This document shows, piece by piece, positions 30,354 to 39,626 of a stretch of DNA of 64,000 nucleotides. The number at the start of each line of letters is the position of its first letter. Position 1 is the stretch's first letter. The notes beneath the pieces were generated by a model. The model was not told the DNA's origin and did no database searches. It worked only from the letters and a program-made list of their open reading frames with translations. A program made the position numbers and the translations under genes. The DNA comes from Asticcacaulis sp. AND118 (lineage in GTDB: Bacteria; Pseudomonadota; Alphaproteobacteria; Caulobacterales; Caulobacteraceae), in contig NZ_CP084910.1 in assembly GCF_020535245.1 (NCBI RefSeq), positions 2,146,501 to 2,210,500 on the forward strand, in the 5' to 3' direction.

Positions 30354-32606
30354 ATGGCCGTCCTGCCTCCGAACGTTGTATCGATAAACGGCCGTCCGAC
30401 CGAAGACGCGCCCGACGACCTCACCCGGCTTAAGGGCATCGCCGTCGATCAGATCGACACCGCGCTGGTCATCACCGACACCAGCGGCCGCATCCTCTAT
30501 GTCAACGAGCGCTTCCGCACCCTGATCGGCTACAGCCTGCCGGAGCTTGACGGGCGCACCCTGGCCGATCTGTGCCGCCGGCATTCCGATTCGTGTCAGC
30601 ACCTCGAAGACTTGCTGACCCAGGTCCATCTCAAGGGCCGGCAGAGCGGCGAGCTTCTGATCCATGACCGCGACGGCCATCCCATGTGGGTCGCCTTCAG
30701 CGCCGCCGCCGTGACGGACGCCCATCACCGCCGCCGCCTGATCGCCACCTTGAGCGACATCACCTACACCAAGCTGCACGACACGCTTCAGCGCAAGGTG
30801 CTCGATGCCCTGCTGCAGGACACGCCGCTGCGTGAGACCCTGTCCCTCCTCTGTCAAGAGGTCGAGCATCTGGTGCAGGACGTGCGCATGTCGGTCCTGC
30901 GCGTCGAAGGCGATACGCTCAGCCCGCTGGCCGCGCCCGGCCTGCCCGACTGGTACAACACCGCGCTCGAAGGCGCCGCTATCGGTCCTGTGGCTGGCTC
31001 CTGCGGCACGGCGGCGTGGCGCGGCGAGCCGGTCATGGTCAACGACATGCGCACCGATCCGTTGTGGGCGCCGTTTCAGGCACTGGCCGCGCCGCTGGGC
31101 TACACGGCCTGCTGGTCGACGCCGGTGAAGGACAAGGGCGGCAAGGTCATCGGCACCTTCGCCTTCTATTCGGCCAAACCCTTCGTCCTCAATACCTTCG
31201 TCCAGAGCATCGTCGACATCTGCACGCAACTGTGCACCCTGGCGTTTGAGAAGGGCGCGTATCAGGAACGCATCCAGTATCTTGCGCACCATGACGCCCT
31301 GACCGGCCTGCCCAACCGCGGTTTCTTTCAGGCGCGACTAACCGAGGAAGCGCACCGCGCCACGCGCCAGAAGACGCAACTGGCGCTGCACCTGATCGAC
31401 CTCGACCGCTTCAAGGAGGTCAACGACACGCTGGGCCACATGGTGGGGGACGAGGTGCTGGTCACGGTCGCCGAGACCCTGCGCCGGCTGGCCGCGCCGG
31501 GGGACGTGCTGGCGCGGCTGGGCGGTGACGAATTCGTCGTGCTTCAGGTCGGCGTCAGCGACCGCGCCCAGGCCGAGGCCTGCGCCGACCGTCTGGTCAC
31601 CGGCATCCGCGCCGATCTGGCCGATCAGTTCGGGCGCAACGGCCCGGACGTCGGGGCCAGCCTCGGCTTCGCCCTCTACCCTTCCGAAGGCCCGTCGCTC
31701 GATCACCTGACGCGCCACGCCGACATGGCGCTGTATCAGGCCAAGACCGACGGCCGCAACCGCTGGCGTGCCTTCAACGCCGACATGGCCGACGCCCTGA
31801 TCCGACGCCGGCGTCTGGAGTCCGACCTGCGCGACGCCCTCGCTCATGGTCAGTGCGGCCTGTCCCTCGTCTATCAGCCGCAGTTCTGCCTCAACCTCAA
31901 CCGCATCATCGGCTACGAGGCGCTGGTGCGCTGGGCGCACCCGGAACTGGGCAATATCCCGCCCTGCGACTTCATCCCGGTCGCCGAAGAGTCCGGCCTG
32001 ATCACGGCGCTGGGCCAGTGGATTCTGTCACGCGCGCTCGACATGGCGGCGACCTGGCCCGCACACCTGACGCTGGCGGTCAATCTCTCGCCGGTGCAGA
32101 TCTTCGAAGGCGACCTTACCCGCTATGTTCAGCACGAATTGCTGCGTACCGGCGTGCGTCCGCAGCGGCTGGAGCTGGAAGTCACCGAAGGCGTGCTGAT
32201 CGAGAATACCGAGCGCGCCCTGCACGTCCTGCGTCAGCTCAAGGGGCTGGGGGTGCGCATCGCCATGGACGATTTCGGCACGGGCTTTTCGTCCCTGTCC
32301 TACCTCCAGACCTTCCCGTTCGACCTGATCAAGATCGATCGCAGTTTCATCGACGGCCTGACGCCCTCGCCCGATCGCAAGGTGCACAAGCACGGCATCC
32401 CCGCCGAGGCCATCGTGCGTGCCGTGATCGGCCTTGCCCACGCCATCCGCGTGCCGGTGATCGCCGAAGGGGTGGAGACGCAGGCACAGCTTGAACAACT
32501 GCGCGACATGGGCGCCGACGCCGTGCAGGGCTACCTGATCGGCCGGCCGCGCGCCCACCGCCTCGACGAGGCCGAACTGGTGGAACGGACGGCCAGACAG
32601 GCGTAG
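30354..32606 (+). CDS. PAS-GAF-GGDEF-EAL cyclic-di-GMP enzyme
   Basis: 750-residue signalling protein that may both make and break cyclic-di-GMP. Order: PAS (about residues 30-125, TDTSGRILYVNERFRTLIGY), GAF (about 145-300), GGDEF (about 310-465) with the intact catalytic GGDEF near residue 390 and DRFKEVND, and EAL (about 490-735) with intact EAL near 520, the DDFGTG loop and the EGVET segment. Both catalytic centres look complete. No membrane segment is seen, so it is cytoplasmic. The ATG at 30354 has no good ribosome site. The sensed signal cannot be read from the sequence. Confidence 0.92.
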   Translation: MAVLPPNVVSINGRPTEDAPDDLTRLKGIAVDQIDTALVITDTSGRILYVNERFRTLIGYSLPELDGRTLADLCRRHSDSCQHLEDLLTQVHLKGRQSGELLIHDRDGHPMWVAFSAAAVTDAHHRRRLIATLSDITYTKLHDTLQRKVLDALLQDTPLRETLSLLCQEVEHLVQDVRMSVLRVEGDTLSPLAAPGLPDWYNTALEGAAIGPVAGSCGTAAWRGEPVMVNDMRTDPLWAPFQALAAPLGYTACWSTPVKDKGGKVIGTFAFYSAKPFVLNTFVQSIVDICTQLCTLAFEKGAYQERIQYLAHHDALTGLPNRGFFQARLTEEAHRATRQKTQLALHLIDLDRFKEVNDTLGHMVGDEVLVTVAETLRRLAAPGDVLARLGGDEFVVLQVGVSDRAQAEACADRLVTGIRADLADQFGRNGPDVGASLGFALYPSEGPSLDHLTRHADMALYQAKTDGRNRWRAFNADMADALIRRRRLESDLRDALAHGQCGLSLVYQPQFCLNLNRIIGYEALVRWAHPELGNIPPCDFIPVAEESGLITALGQWILSRALDMAATWPAHLTLAVNLSPVQIFEGDLTRYVQHELLRTGVRPQRLELEVTEGVLIENTERALHVLRQLKGLGVRIAMDDFGTGFSSLSYLQTFPFDLIKIDRSFIDGLTPSPDRKVHKHGIPAEAIVRAVIGLAHAIRVPVIAEGVETQAQLEQLRDMGADAVQGYLIGRPRAHRLDEAELVERTARQA

Positions 32607-32662
32607 CTTGTTCCCGCTTGTATAGCCTGTTATGCCTGCTAACGATTGCAGCGGAGGCGGAT

Positions 32663-33013
32663 ATGGGCGTGACGGGTATCGGTGGCTTCTTCTTCCGGGC
32701 GAAAGACCCGCAGGCGCTTCAGGCCTGGTATGCCGAACACCTCGGCGTCGGCTCGGCCCCCTACGGGGCCTGGGACACGCAGGCCGGCCCCAGCGTCTTC
32801 GCGCCGTTTGCCGCCGACACCGACTATTTCGCCGCCGACCGTCAGTGGATGCTCAATCTGCGCGTCGACGACCTCGACAGCCTGTGCGCCAGGCTGCAAG
32901 CCGCCGGCGTCGAGGTGGTCACCAATCCCGACTGGGACATGCCCGGTATCGGGCGCTTCGCCCGCATCCACGATCCGGAGAATAACCCTATCGAACTGTG
33001 GCAGCCGGCCTGA
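32663..33013 (+). CDS. VOC (glyoxalase/bleomycin resistance) family protein
   Basis: 116-residue single-domain vicinal-oxygen-chelate protein: FFFRAKDPQALQAWYAEHLG at the N-terminus and the C-terminal DPENNPIELWQP with the metal-ligand glutamate. The ATG at 32663 is preceded by GGAGGCGG; a longer frame back to 32618 lacks this. Substrate unknown. It is convergent with the lactonase-like gene, the stops being only 2 bp apart. Confidence 0.85.
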   Translation: MGVTGIGGFFFRAKDPQALQAWYAEHLGVGSAPYGAWDTQAGPSVFAPFAADTDYFAADRQWMLNLRVDDLDSLCARLQAAGVEVVTNPDWDMPGIGRFARIHDPENNPIELWQPA

Positions 33014-33015
33014 AC

Positions 33016-34107
33016 TTAAAGCGTCTCGATATAGACGGGCCGGTGCGCAACGAAACCCTTGCCCGTCGGGGTCAGCGTGCCGTCGGATTTCAGGCTGAAC
33101 TCCGTCACGCGGTGATCGCGCTGATGCGCCACCAGCAACCGCCCGTTCATCAACCGGAAAAAGCGCGGCCAGTCGCCGCCGGTCGAAATGACCTGCAACC
33201 GCTTCAGCCGCCCCTCAGGCGTCGCCGCGAACACCGCCAGACTGTTGTGGCCGCGATTGCTGACATAGACGCGGTCGCCCTTCGCATTGACGACGATGTG
33301 CGCACCGGACGATTTGCCGGCGAAATCGTCCGGCAGGGACGACAGACGCGCGGTTTCCTCCAGACGCCCATCGGCGGCGATGCGCACGGCGATCAGCTCA
33401 TTGGAATATTCCGTAAAGACAAAGGCCTGCCCGGCAACTGGCGAGACAGCCATATGACGCGGCCCCGCCCCGGTTTGCAGTTTCAGGGCCGTGCGCGGCG
33501 GTCCGACGCGACCGGCCACCGGGTCCCAATCGTAGACGCGCACCTCGTCATGCCCCAGATCGACGACATAGATATGGCGGCCGTCCGGCGACCACTGCAC
33601 CCAGTGGGCATGGCCCTTGGGTTCGCTGCCCACCGCCGCGTGCAGGGTCTGCGACGCGGGCTGGATCGCGCCGCTTTGCCGATGCAGCGGACACAGGGCC
33701 ACCGTGTCGCCGAAATAGTTGGCGACCGCCAGATGGCTGTTGCCCGGCGACAAGGCGAGATAGCAGGGCGCACCCGCCTGCGACGATACGCTGCCCAAAG
33801 GGGTCATGGTCGCGCCCTTGCCGCGCACGCGCCACGCGGCGATCCGCCCCTTGTCGCGCTCACCCGTGACGTAGAGCACCGAGCGCGTCCGGTCGATGAC
33901 GCCGAAAGAGGCGTCGGCGATCTCCGGGAAAGCTTTGAGAAACGCATAGCGGCCCGCCCCGTCGCGGGTCCACAGTTCGAGGCCTCTTCCGCCCTCGCCG
34001 GAATAGGTGCCAATCAGCATACGCTGCGGCGCATCGGCCCGTGCGGCGCCCGCGACGCCTATCGCGCCCATTCCCAACAGAATACCGCGCCTGTCGACAG
34101 GGGTCAT
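33016..34107 (-). CDS. Lactonase-family beta-propeller (6-phosphogluconolactonase-like)
   Basis: 363-residue seven-bladed propeller of the lactonase (PF10282) type, with SVLYVTGERDKGRIAAW, SPDGRHIYVVDLGHDEVRVY and NAKGDRVYVSNRGHNSLAVF. The N-terminus DRRGILLGMGAIGVAGAARA looks like a Tat-type or Sec signal, so it probably acts in the periplasm rather than in the pentose phosphate pathway. It is divergent from the GntR regulator of the N-acetylglucosamine cluster, about 196 bp apart, and could be related to sugar metabolism. Confidence 0.8.
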   Translation of the reverse strand: MTPVDRRGILLGMGAIGVAGAARADAPQRMLIGTYSGEGGRGLELWTRDGAGRYAFLKAFPEIADASFGVIDRTRSVLYVTGERDKGRIAAWRVRGKGATMTPLGSVSSQAGAPCYLALSPGNSHLAVANYFGDTVALCPLHRQSGAIQPASQTLHAAVGSEPKGHAHWVQWSPDGRHIYVVDLGHDEVRVYDWDPVAGRVGPPRTALKLQTGAGPRHMAVSPVAGQAFVFTEYSNELIAVRIAADGRLEETARLSSLPDDFAGKSSGAHIVVNAKGDRVYVSNRGHNSLAVFAATPEGRLKRLQVISTGGDWPRFFRLMNGRLLVAHQRDHRVTEFSLKSDGTLTPTGKGFVAHRPVYIETL

Positions 34108-34303
34108 ATCCAGTGCCTCCCGGTGAAATTACGGCGACCCTAATGTATCCTTTCGCCTGACGCATCCCAAATAGTGACATCGCCTGCCCGCCGCTTTCGC
34201 TTTGACGCGACCAGACCAATATTATAGACCGGTCCGAAAGGGTCGCCGATTCCGCCCGATCACTCGTCAGGGGCGGCACGCTCGCGGGAGAGACTTAAGC
34301 TTC

Positions 34304-35041
34304 ATGTCCATCATCGACGCCGTCGGCCGCCTCGAAAAAACCGATCCCGCACCCCTGTACCTGCAACTGCAAAAGGTCCTGCGCGAAGCCATCCGCTCGC
34401 GCGTCTTCATGGCCGATGACGCCATCCCCCCCGAACGCGATCTGGCCGAAGAATTCGACGTGTCGCGCATCACCGTGCGCAAGGCCATCGACGGCCTGGT
34501 CAACGAAGGCCTGCTCACACGCCGGCGCGGCGCAGGCACCTTCGTGGCGGCCCGTGTGGAAAAGAGCTTCTCCAAACTGTCCTCCTTCTCCGAGGACATG
34601 ATCTCGCGCGGGCGTAAGCCGCACAGCGTCTGGGTCAACAAATCCGCCGGGGCCGTTACACCCGAAGAGGCGTTGTCGCTGGGCCTGTCGCCCGGCTCTC
34701 TGGTCTATCGCTTTCATCGCATCCGCTACGCCGACGACTCGACCATGGCGCTCGAATATTCGACCATACCCGGCTACTGCCTGCCTTCGGTCGAAGCGGT
34801 CGGCGACTCGCTCTACGCCGCGCTCGAAGCCTCCGGTCACCGCCCGGTGCGTGCGCTGCAACGCCTGCGGGCCATCTCGTTCAACCGCGATCAGGCCGAA
34901 CAACTGAGCGTCAATATTGGCGAACCGGGCCTGTTTATCGAACGGCGCGGCTTCCTGGCCGACGGCCGCGCGGCAGAATTCACCCAGAGCTACTATCGCG
35001 GCGATGCCTATGACGTGGTCGCCGAGTTGAACGACCTCTGA
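34304..35041 (+). CDS. GntR/HutC-family regulator of GlcNAc genes (NagR/NagQ-like)
   Basis: 245-residue repressor with an N-terminal winged helix (PPERDLAEEFDVSRITVRKA, LLTRRRGAGTFV) and a C-terminal UTRA effector domain (about residues 85-240). The family senses phosphorylated amino sugars and the gene heads a cluster of N-acetylglucosamine uptake and catabolism genes in the same direction, so it is most likely their local regulator. The ATG at 34304 gives the family N-terminus. Upstream AT-rich sequence with AGACCAAT and TAGACCGG half-sites at about 34213-34238 may hold its own operator. Confidence 0.85.
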   Translation: MSIIDAVGRLEKTDPAPLYLQLQKVLREAIRSRVFMADDAIPPERDLAEEFDVSRITVRKAIDGLVNEGLLTRRRGAGTFVAARVEKSFSKLSSFSEDMISRGRKPHSVWVNKSAGAVTPEEALSLGLSPGSLVYRFHRIRYADDSTMALEYSTIPGYCLPSVEAVGDSLYAALEASGHRPVRALQRLRAISFNRDQAEQLSVNIGEPGLFIERRGFLADGRAAEFTQSYYRGDAYDVVAELNDL

Positions 35042-35411
35042 GTCATTCCGACCCAAAACCAAGACCTTTCCGCAAAATTGGTATTCTTTCGCGTCGCTCA
35101 CTCGCCGCTGACGGTCACTGATCGACGCTCGATCCTATCCTCCATGATATAAGATACCCTGACAACGTTCCCGATTGCGTCCAAAAACGCCGTTTTTGTG
35201 ACGATTTGGCCACACGCGAAATTGGTTTCACATAATTTTTACAAACCGCCATTTTTGGTATTGACAAAAAACCATACCAAATTGCCAATTGGTCCTATCA
35301 AAAGCCGTACCGATGAGCCAGTAAACAGTATAACGGCAGGCTTTGGATGGGGCGCAGGTCATTACCCAGGCAGACCTCCCCCGAACCGTCACCAACTCAG
35401 GGGATTTCATT
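35042..35411 (+). promoter_or_regulatory. Control region before the TonB receptor gene
   Basis: The 370 bp gap holds no gene. It contains TTGGTATT at 35078-35085, a palindrome CAAAAACG-C-CGTTTTTG at 35182-35198, and the perfect inverted repeat TTTGGTAT-N12-ATACCAAA at 35254-35281. The 10-mer TTTTGGTATT within the last also occurs, inverted, before the permease gene at 39595-39604, pointing to a shared regulator, probably the GntR protein next door. Confidence 0.55.
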
Positions 35412-38078
35412 ATGACCACCAGATCAAAGGCCATGCTGACTACGGCGCTCACCGCCGTCCTGTCAGGACTGATGCTGACCGCGACCGCCGTCACGCCCGC
35501 CGCCGCGCAGGAGACATCCGCTGCTTCCGAAGAGATTCAGGAAGTTGAGGTCGTCGGCATCCGCAAATCGCTGCAATCGGCGCTGCGCCAGAAGAAGAAC
35601 TCCAACATCATTCAGGAAGTGGTCACCGCCGAAGACGTCGGCAAGTTCCCAGACAAGAACGTCGCCGACTCGCTGTCGCGCGTCACCGGCGTCAATGTCG
35701 TCACCGGGTCGGCCGCTGCCGGCGGCTTCGGTGAAAACGAGAAGATCTCGATCCGCGGCACCGACCCGGAACTGAACCTGACCCTGTTCAACGGCCACAA
35801 CCTCGCCACCGGCGACTGGTTCGTGCTGGATCAGATGGCCGGCGGTCGCTCGTTCAACTACACCATGCTGCCGTCGGAAGTCGTCGGCCGCATCGACATC
35901 ATCAAGGCGGCGCGCGCCGATCTCCCCGAAGGCGGCGTGGGCGGCACGGTCGACGTGCACACGCGCTATCCGCTGGACCTGAAGCCGCATACCTTCAACG
36001 CCTCGCTGCAGGGCCTCTACACCACCCGCGCCGACAAGTGGACGCCGCAGGTGTCCGGCCTCTATTCGTGGCGCAATGACGACCGCACCCTCGGCTTCCT
36101 GATCAGCGCCTTCGATCAGGAACGCGAATTCCGCCGCGACGGTCAGGAAGTGCTGGGCTATTCCGAAATCACCAATTTCAACGGCACGGGCCAGAAGGTT
36201 ATCGCACCGAACCTGATCGGCAACGCCTACTTCACCCAGAACCGCAAGCGTTCGGGCGTCAACTTCGTGGGTCAGTACAAGCCCGCCGAGAACCTCGAAT
36301 TCACCCTGTCGGGCCTGTTCTCCAACATGAAGGCCGACAACATCAATGTGAACAACATGATGTGGGTCAGCCGTATGCTGGGCAACAATACCGGCGGTGC
36401 GGGCAACGCCCTGCAATCCTACACCATCAAGGACGGCTATCTGACCGCCGCCAACTGGGCCAATACCGGCGCCGACGGCAGCCTGGTGCAGGGCATGGTG
36501 CAGGACGACATCTTCCGCAAGGCGCATTCCGAGACCAAGTCGCTCAATCTCGACGTCAAATACGATCTCTCCGAGAACGTCACCCTGACCGGTCAGATCG
36601 GCCGCACCACCGGCGAAGGCGTCACCGACGACACCTATGCCTGGGAAACCTTCTGGAACACGGGCGCGTCCTACGAGCTGGGTTCGCCGGTGACCAAGGT
36701 CAACTATTCCGGCCTGCCGACCGACACCGGCTCCGCCGCCTATCTCAACAACCTCTATAGCTGGTCGTGGGGCGGCAACATCACCTCGGCGGACGAGGAA
36801 AGCTACGCCAAGGGCGATCTCGAATACCGCTTCACCGGCGACAGCATCTTCGAACGCTTCCGCACCGGCGTGCGCTTCACCGACCACGACCGCACCCTGA
36901 CCTATAACGCCTATAGCTGGGCCGGCAACGGCGCGGGCGGCGCGCCCCTGTCCGCGGTCTGGGCCGGGGCCAAGGTGCCCTCCGACTTCTTTGAAAATCT
37001 GGGCGGCGCGCGTCAGTACGCCCTGGCGGATGCGGCCAAGACGCTGGCCTATCTGAACAACAACAATGGCGGCCGCGTGTTCGACTTCTTCGCCAACGAA
37101 AGCTACGCCGTGAGCGAAAAGACCTCGGCCATCTACGGCATGATCGATTTCGGTGGCGAGAAGTGGAAGGGCAATGCCGGCGTCCGTGTCATCAAGACCG
37201 AGCAGGACACCACCCAGTACGCGCCCTCCGCCGCTGGTAAGCAGACCTCGATCTTCGGCAATTACGACATCGTCCGCGTCAAGCGTGACTATACCGACGT
37301 CCTGCCCAGCGCCAACCTGACCTACTTCGCCACCGACGAACTGGTCCTGCGCGCCGGGGTGGCCAAGGTCATCTCGCGTCCGGGCTTCGCCAAGCTGGCC
37401 GGCTCCGCCACGCTGAACGAACTGGCCAATACCGGCACGTCGGGCGGCAACCCCTATCTCGACCCGTTCAAGGCGACGCAGTTCAACGCCACGGCCGAGT
37501 GGTACTACACCCCCGAAGCCCTGCTGTCGCTGAACCTGTTCAAGCTCGACATCGACAGCTACATCACCACGGAACAGTTCACCGCCTTCTATGTCACCCC
37601 GCAGACGCCGCAGGGCAAGAACTTCCTGATGACCGGCCCGGCCAACGGCAACGGCGGCAGCAACGAAGGCTTCGAACTGAACTGGCAGCAGCCGCTGGCC
37701 TACGGCTTCGGTTTCATCGCCAACTACACCTATGCCGACGGCAAGACGGCTTCGGGTGCGCCGATCGACGGCAATTCGAAGACCACCTACAACCTCACCG
37801 GCTATTACGAGAACGACCGGGTCTCGGCGCGTCTGGCCTATAACTTCCGCTCGAAGTTCAAGTCCGGCACCGACCGCGGCACCGACATGTGGCAGGACGA
37901 CATCTCGTCGCTCGACACCTCGGTCTCGGTCAATCTCACCGATCAGGTGGCCCTGACCTTCGACGCCCAGAACCTGACCGAAGAGAAGCTCTACTACTTC
38001 GTCGGAAACCCTTCGATCCCGCGCGCCGTCTATGACAACGGCCGCACCTTCTACCTGGGTGTGCGCTTCAAGCAGTAG
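35412..38078 (+). CDS. TonB-dependent outer-membrane receptor (GlcNAc/chitooligosaccharide type)
   Basis: 888-residue outer-membrane transporter of the Caulobacter/Xanthomonas TonB receptor class. It has a signal peptide ending AAAQ near residue 36, the plug starting EVEVVGIRKSLQSALRQKK and containing VADSLSRVTGVNV and ISIRGTDPELN, and a 22-strand barrel finishing GVRFKQ. Its position between the GntR regulator and the NagX-permease-kinase-NagA genes suggests that it imports N-acetylglucosamine or chitin oligomers; this is contextual. A terminator follows, so it is probably its own transcription unit. Confidence 0.9.
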   Translation: MTTRSKAMLTTALTAVLSGLMLTATAVTPAAAQETSAASEEIQEVEVVGIRKSLQSALRQKKNSNIIQEVVTAEDVGKFPDKNVADSLSRVTGVNVVTGSAAAGGFGENEKISIRGTDPELNLTLFNGHNLATGDWFVLDQMAGGRSFNYTMLPSEVVGRIDIIKAARADLPEGGVGGTVDVHTRYPLDLKPHTFNASLQGLYTTRADKWTPQVSGLYSWRNDDRTLGFLISAFDQEREFRRDGQEVLGYSEITNFNGTGQKVIAPNLIGNAYFTQNRKRSGVNFVGQYKPAENLEFTLSGLFSNMKADNINVNNMMWVSRMLGNNTGGAGNALQSYTIKDGYLTAANWANTGADGSLVQGMVQDDIFRKAHSETKSLNLDVKYDLSENVTLTGQIGRTTGEGVTDDTYAWETFWNTGASYELGSPVTKVNYSGLPTDTGSAAYLNNLYSWSWGGNITSADEESYAKGDLEYRFTGDSIFERFRTGVRFTDHDRTLTYNAYSWAGNGAGGAPLSAVWAGAKVPSDFFENLGGARQYALADAAKTLAYLNNNNGGRVFDFFANESYAVSEKTSAIYGMIDFGGEKWKGNAGVRVIKTEQDTTQYAPSAAGKQTSIFGNYDIVRVKRDYTDVLPSANLTYFATDELVLRAGVAKVISRPGFAKLAGSATLNELANTGTSGGNPYLDPFKATQFNATAEWYYTPEALLSLNLFKLDIDSYITTEQFTAFYVTPQTPQGKNFLMTGPANGNGGSNEGFELNWQQPLAYGFGFIANYTYADGKTASGAPIDGNSKTTYNLTGYYENDRVSARLAYNFRSKFKSGTDRGTDMWQDDISSLDTSVSVNLTDQVALTFDAQNLTEEKLYYFVGNPSIPRAVYDNGRTFYLGVRFKQ

Positions 38079-38100
38079 GCGACGCGCCGCCTGAAACCGA

Positions 38101-38135
38101 GGCCGGAGTCCTTCGGGGCTCCGGCCTTTGCTTTT
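38101..38135 (+). terminator. Terminator after the TonB receptor gene
   Basis: Stem GGCCGGAG/CTCCGGCC with a 10-base TTCG-type loop, followed by TTTGCTTTTT. Confidence 0.8.
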
Positions 38136-38221
38136 TGTGAGAGGGTTTTTGACTTTTTCTCATAAACGGGCATCGTAACCGGATAACCATAACAGGTCGG
38201 CAGATCAGGGGGCCAGACACC

Positions 38222-39370
38222 ATGACCGACACCCGAACATCGGGACAACGCCTGCCGTCGCTGGACGTGCTGCGCGGCCTGACCGTCATCGGCATGATCC
38301 TCGTCAATGCCACGGCGGGCATGTATTACGGCCTTGAAGCCAAGGTCTTCCCGCTGCTGCTGCACGTCCACTGGGACGGACTGAAGATCGCCGATGTGGT
38401 CTTCCCGGCCTTCCTGACCATGGTCGGGCTGTCGATTCCCCTGGCTCTGCACAAGGCCAAGGCCGCGGGTGGTCTCGACGCCGCTCAGGCGCAGAAGATA
38501 TTCTGGCGCACCTTTCGTCTGTTTTTTATCGGCTGGCTGCTCTCGAACCTGAGCTGGCTGGCCGATTTCGACAGCGGCCCGTGGCGCTTCTGGGGCGTGC
38601 TGCAACGCATCGGCCTCGTCTACGGCGCAGCGGCGGTGCTGTTCCTGCTGTTCGGCCCGAAGACGCGCCTCGGCATCGCCGCCGCCATCCTGCTGCTCTA
38701 CTGGCCGCTGAGCCTTATGCCGGCTCTTGACGGCCTGCCCAACGACCTGTGGGCGCGCGGGCATAATTTCATCGCCTCGGTCGACCGCGTCATGTTCGGT
38801 GCCAGTGGTCATAACTATGTCAAGGGCCCGGAAGGCTACGACCCCGAAGGCCTGCTCGGCACCCTGCCCGCCATCGCTCAGGCCCTGATCAGCATGGCCG
38901 CCGGTGAGTTCCTGATGCAGGCGCGCAAACGCAGCGCCTTGACGCTGGCCGGCGCGGGCGCGGTCCTGCTGGCGGTCGGCATCGGGTGGGGCTTCGTCTT
39001 CCCGGTGGTCAAGGACATCTGGTCCTCGTCCTTCGTGCTGGTCACGACGGGAATCACCCTGCTGATCCTCGCGCCCCTGCACGCCCTTTTAGACAAGAAC
39101 GGGCTGGACAACCGCGGGCCAGTTACCGGTCTCCTCAACGGGCCTGTCACCTTCGCCACCGCCTTCGGCGTCAACGCCATCGCCGCCTACGTCCTGCACT
39201 TCCTGATGAACAGCCTGCTCGGTTGGCAGCTTCTGACCCAGACCTATTTCGCCAGCCGCGACACGGTCGGCGAAGCGGTCGCCGCCCTTTTTCCGGTCAT
39301 CCTGTTCATCCTCGCCGTGTGGCTGCCGGTCGAATATCTGCGCCGCAGGAAATGGATCATCAAGGTCTAG
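38222..39370 (+). CDS. nagX: NagX-like membrane protein (heparan-alpha-glucosaminide N-acetyltransferase type)
   Basis: 382-residue polytopic membrane protein (about ten helices) of the DUF5009/HGSNAT-like family. It opens RLPSLDVLRGLTVIGMILVN and has the conserved HVHWDGLKIADVVFPAFL with the histidine pair and aspartate, and FGVNAIAAYVLHFLMN. NagX proteins recur in bacterial GlcNAc gene clusters; their exact role, possibly transfer of acetyl groups across the membrane or uptake, is not settled. It sits between the receptor and permease genes. Confidence 0.87.
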   Translation: MTDTRTSGQRLPSLDVLRGLTVIGMILVNATAGMYYGLEAKVFPLLLHVHWDGLKIADVVFPAFLTMVGLSIPLALHKAKAAGGLDAAQAQKIFWRTFRLFFIGWLLSNLSWLADFDSGPWRFWGVLQRIGLVYGAAAVLFLLFGPKTRLGIAAAILLLYWPLSLMPALDGLPNDLWARGHNFIASVDRVMFGASGHNYVKGPEGYDPEGLLGTLPAIAQALISMAAGEFLMQARKRSALTLAGAGAVLLAVGIGWGFVFPVVKDIWSSSFVLVTTGITLLILAPLHALLDKNGLDNRGPVTGLLNGPVTFATAFGVNAIAAYVLHFLMNSLLGWQLLTQTYFASRDTVGEAVAALFPVILFILAVWLPVEYLRRRKWIIKV

Positions 39371-39472
39371 AGCGAGATGATTTAAAGTGGAAACATCATT
39401 TCGCTCTCAGTTTCTGAGTGGTTGCGCAATTTTTCCGAAAAGTGGTGCCCACTTTAGCGGATTGCGCTCTAA
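39369..39472. repeat. RIME-like alphaproteobacterial palindromic repeat
   Basis: AGAGCGAGATGAT pairs with ATCATTTCGCTCT (39369-39410), followed by CCGAAAAGTGG facing CCACTTTAGCGG and a final GCGCTCTA. The layout of AGAGCG ends and a CGAAAAGTGG core is that of widely dispersed intergenic mosaic elements in alphaproteobacteria. Confidence 0.7.
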
Positions 39473-39573
39473 AGCCCAATACATAGCCAATTCACACAAA
39501 CCCGGTTGGGGAAAACGCCGTCAAAACCCTACATGAAACAATTGAAACCAAGTTTCCTGTAGACAGGATGACG

Positions 39574-39612
39574 ATTTTGCCCTCCTATCTTTATAATACC
39601 AAAAGGCAAAAT
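39574..39612 (+). promoter_or_regulatory. Candidate operator before the permease gene
   Basis: ATTTTGCC (39574-39581) and GGCAAAAT (39605-39612) form an inverted repeat around AATACCAAAA (39595-39604), which is the complement of the TTTTGGTATT found before the TonB receptor gene. It ends 14 bp before the ATG. Confidence 0.5.
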
Positions 39613-39626
39613 AGGTCTTATCGATC

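Noticed and set aside
34213-34238. DasR/NagR-type dre site in front of the GntR gene
   Set aside because: AGACC half-sites are present but not in the symmetric arrangement of the known site.
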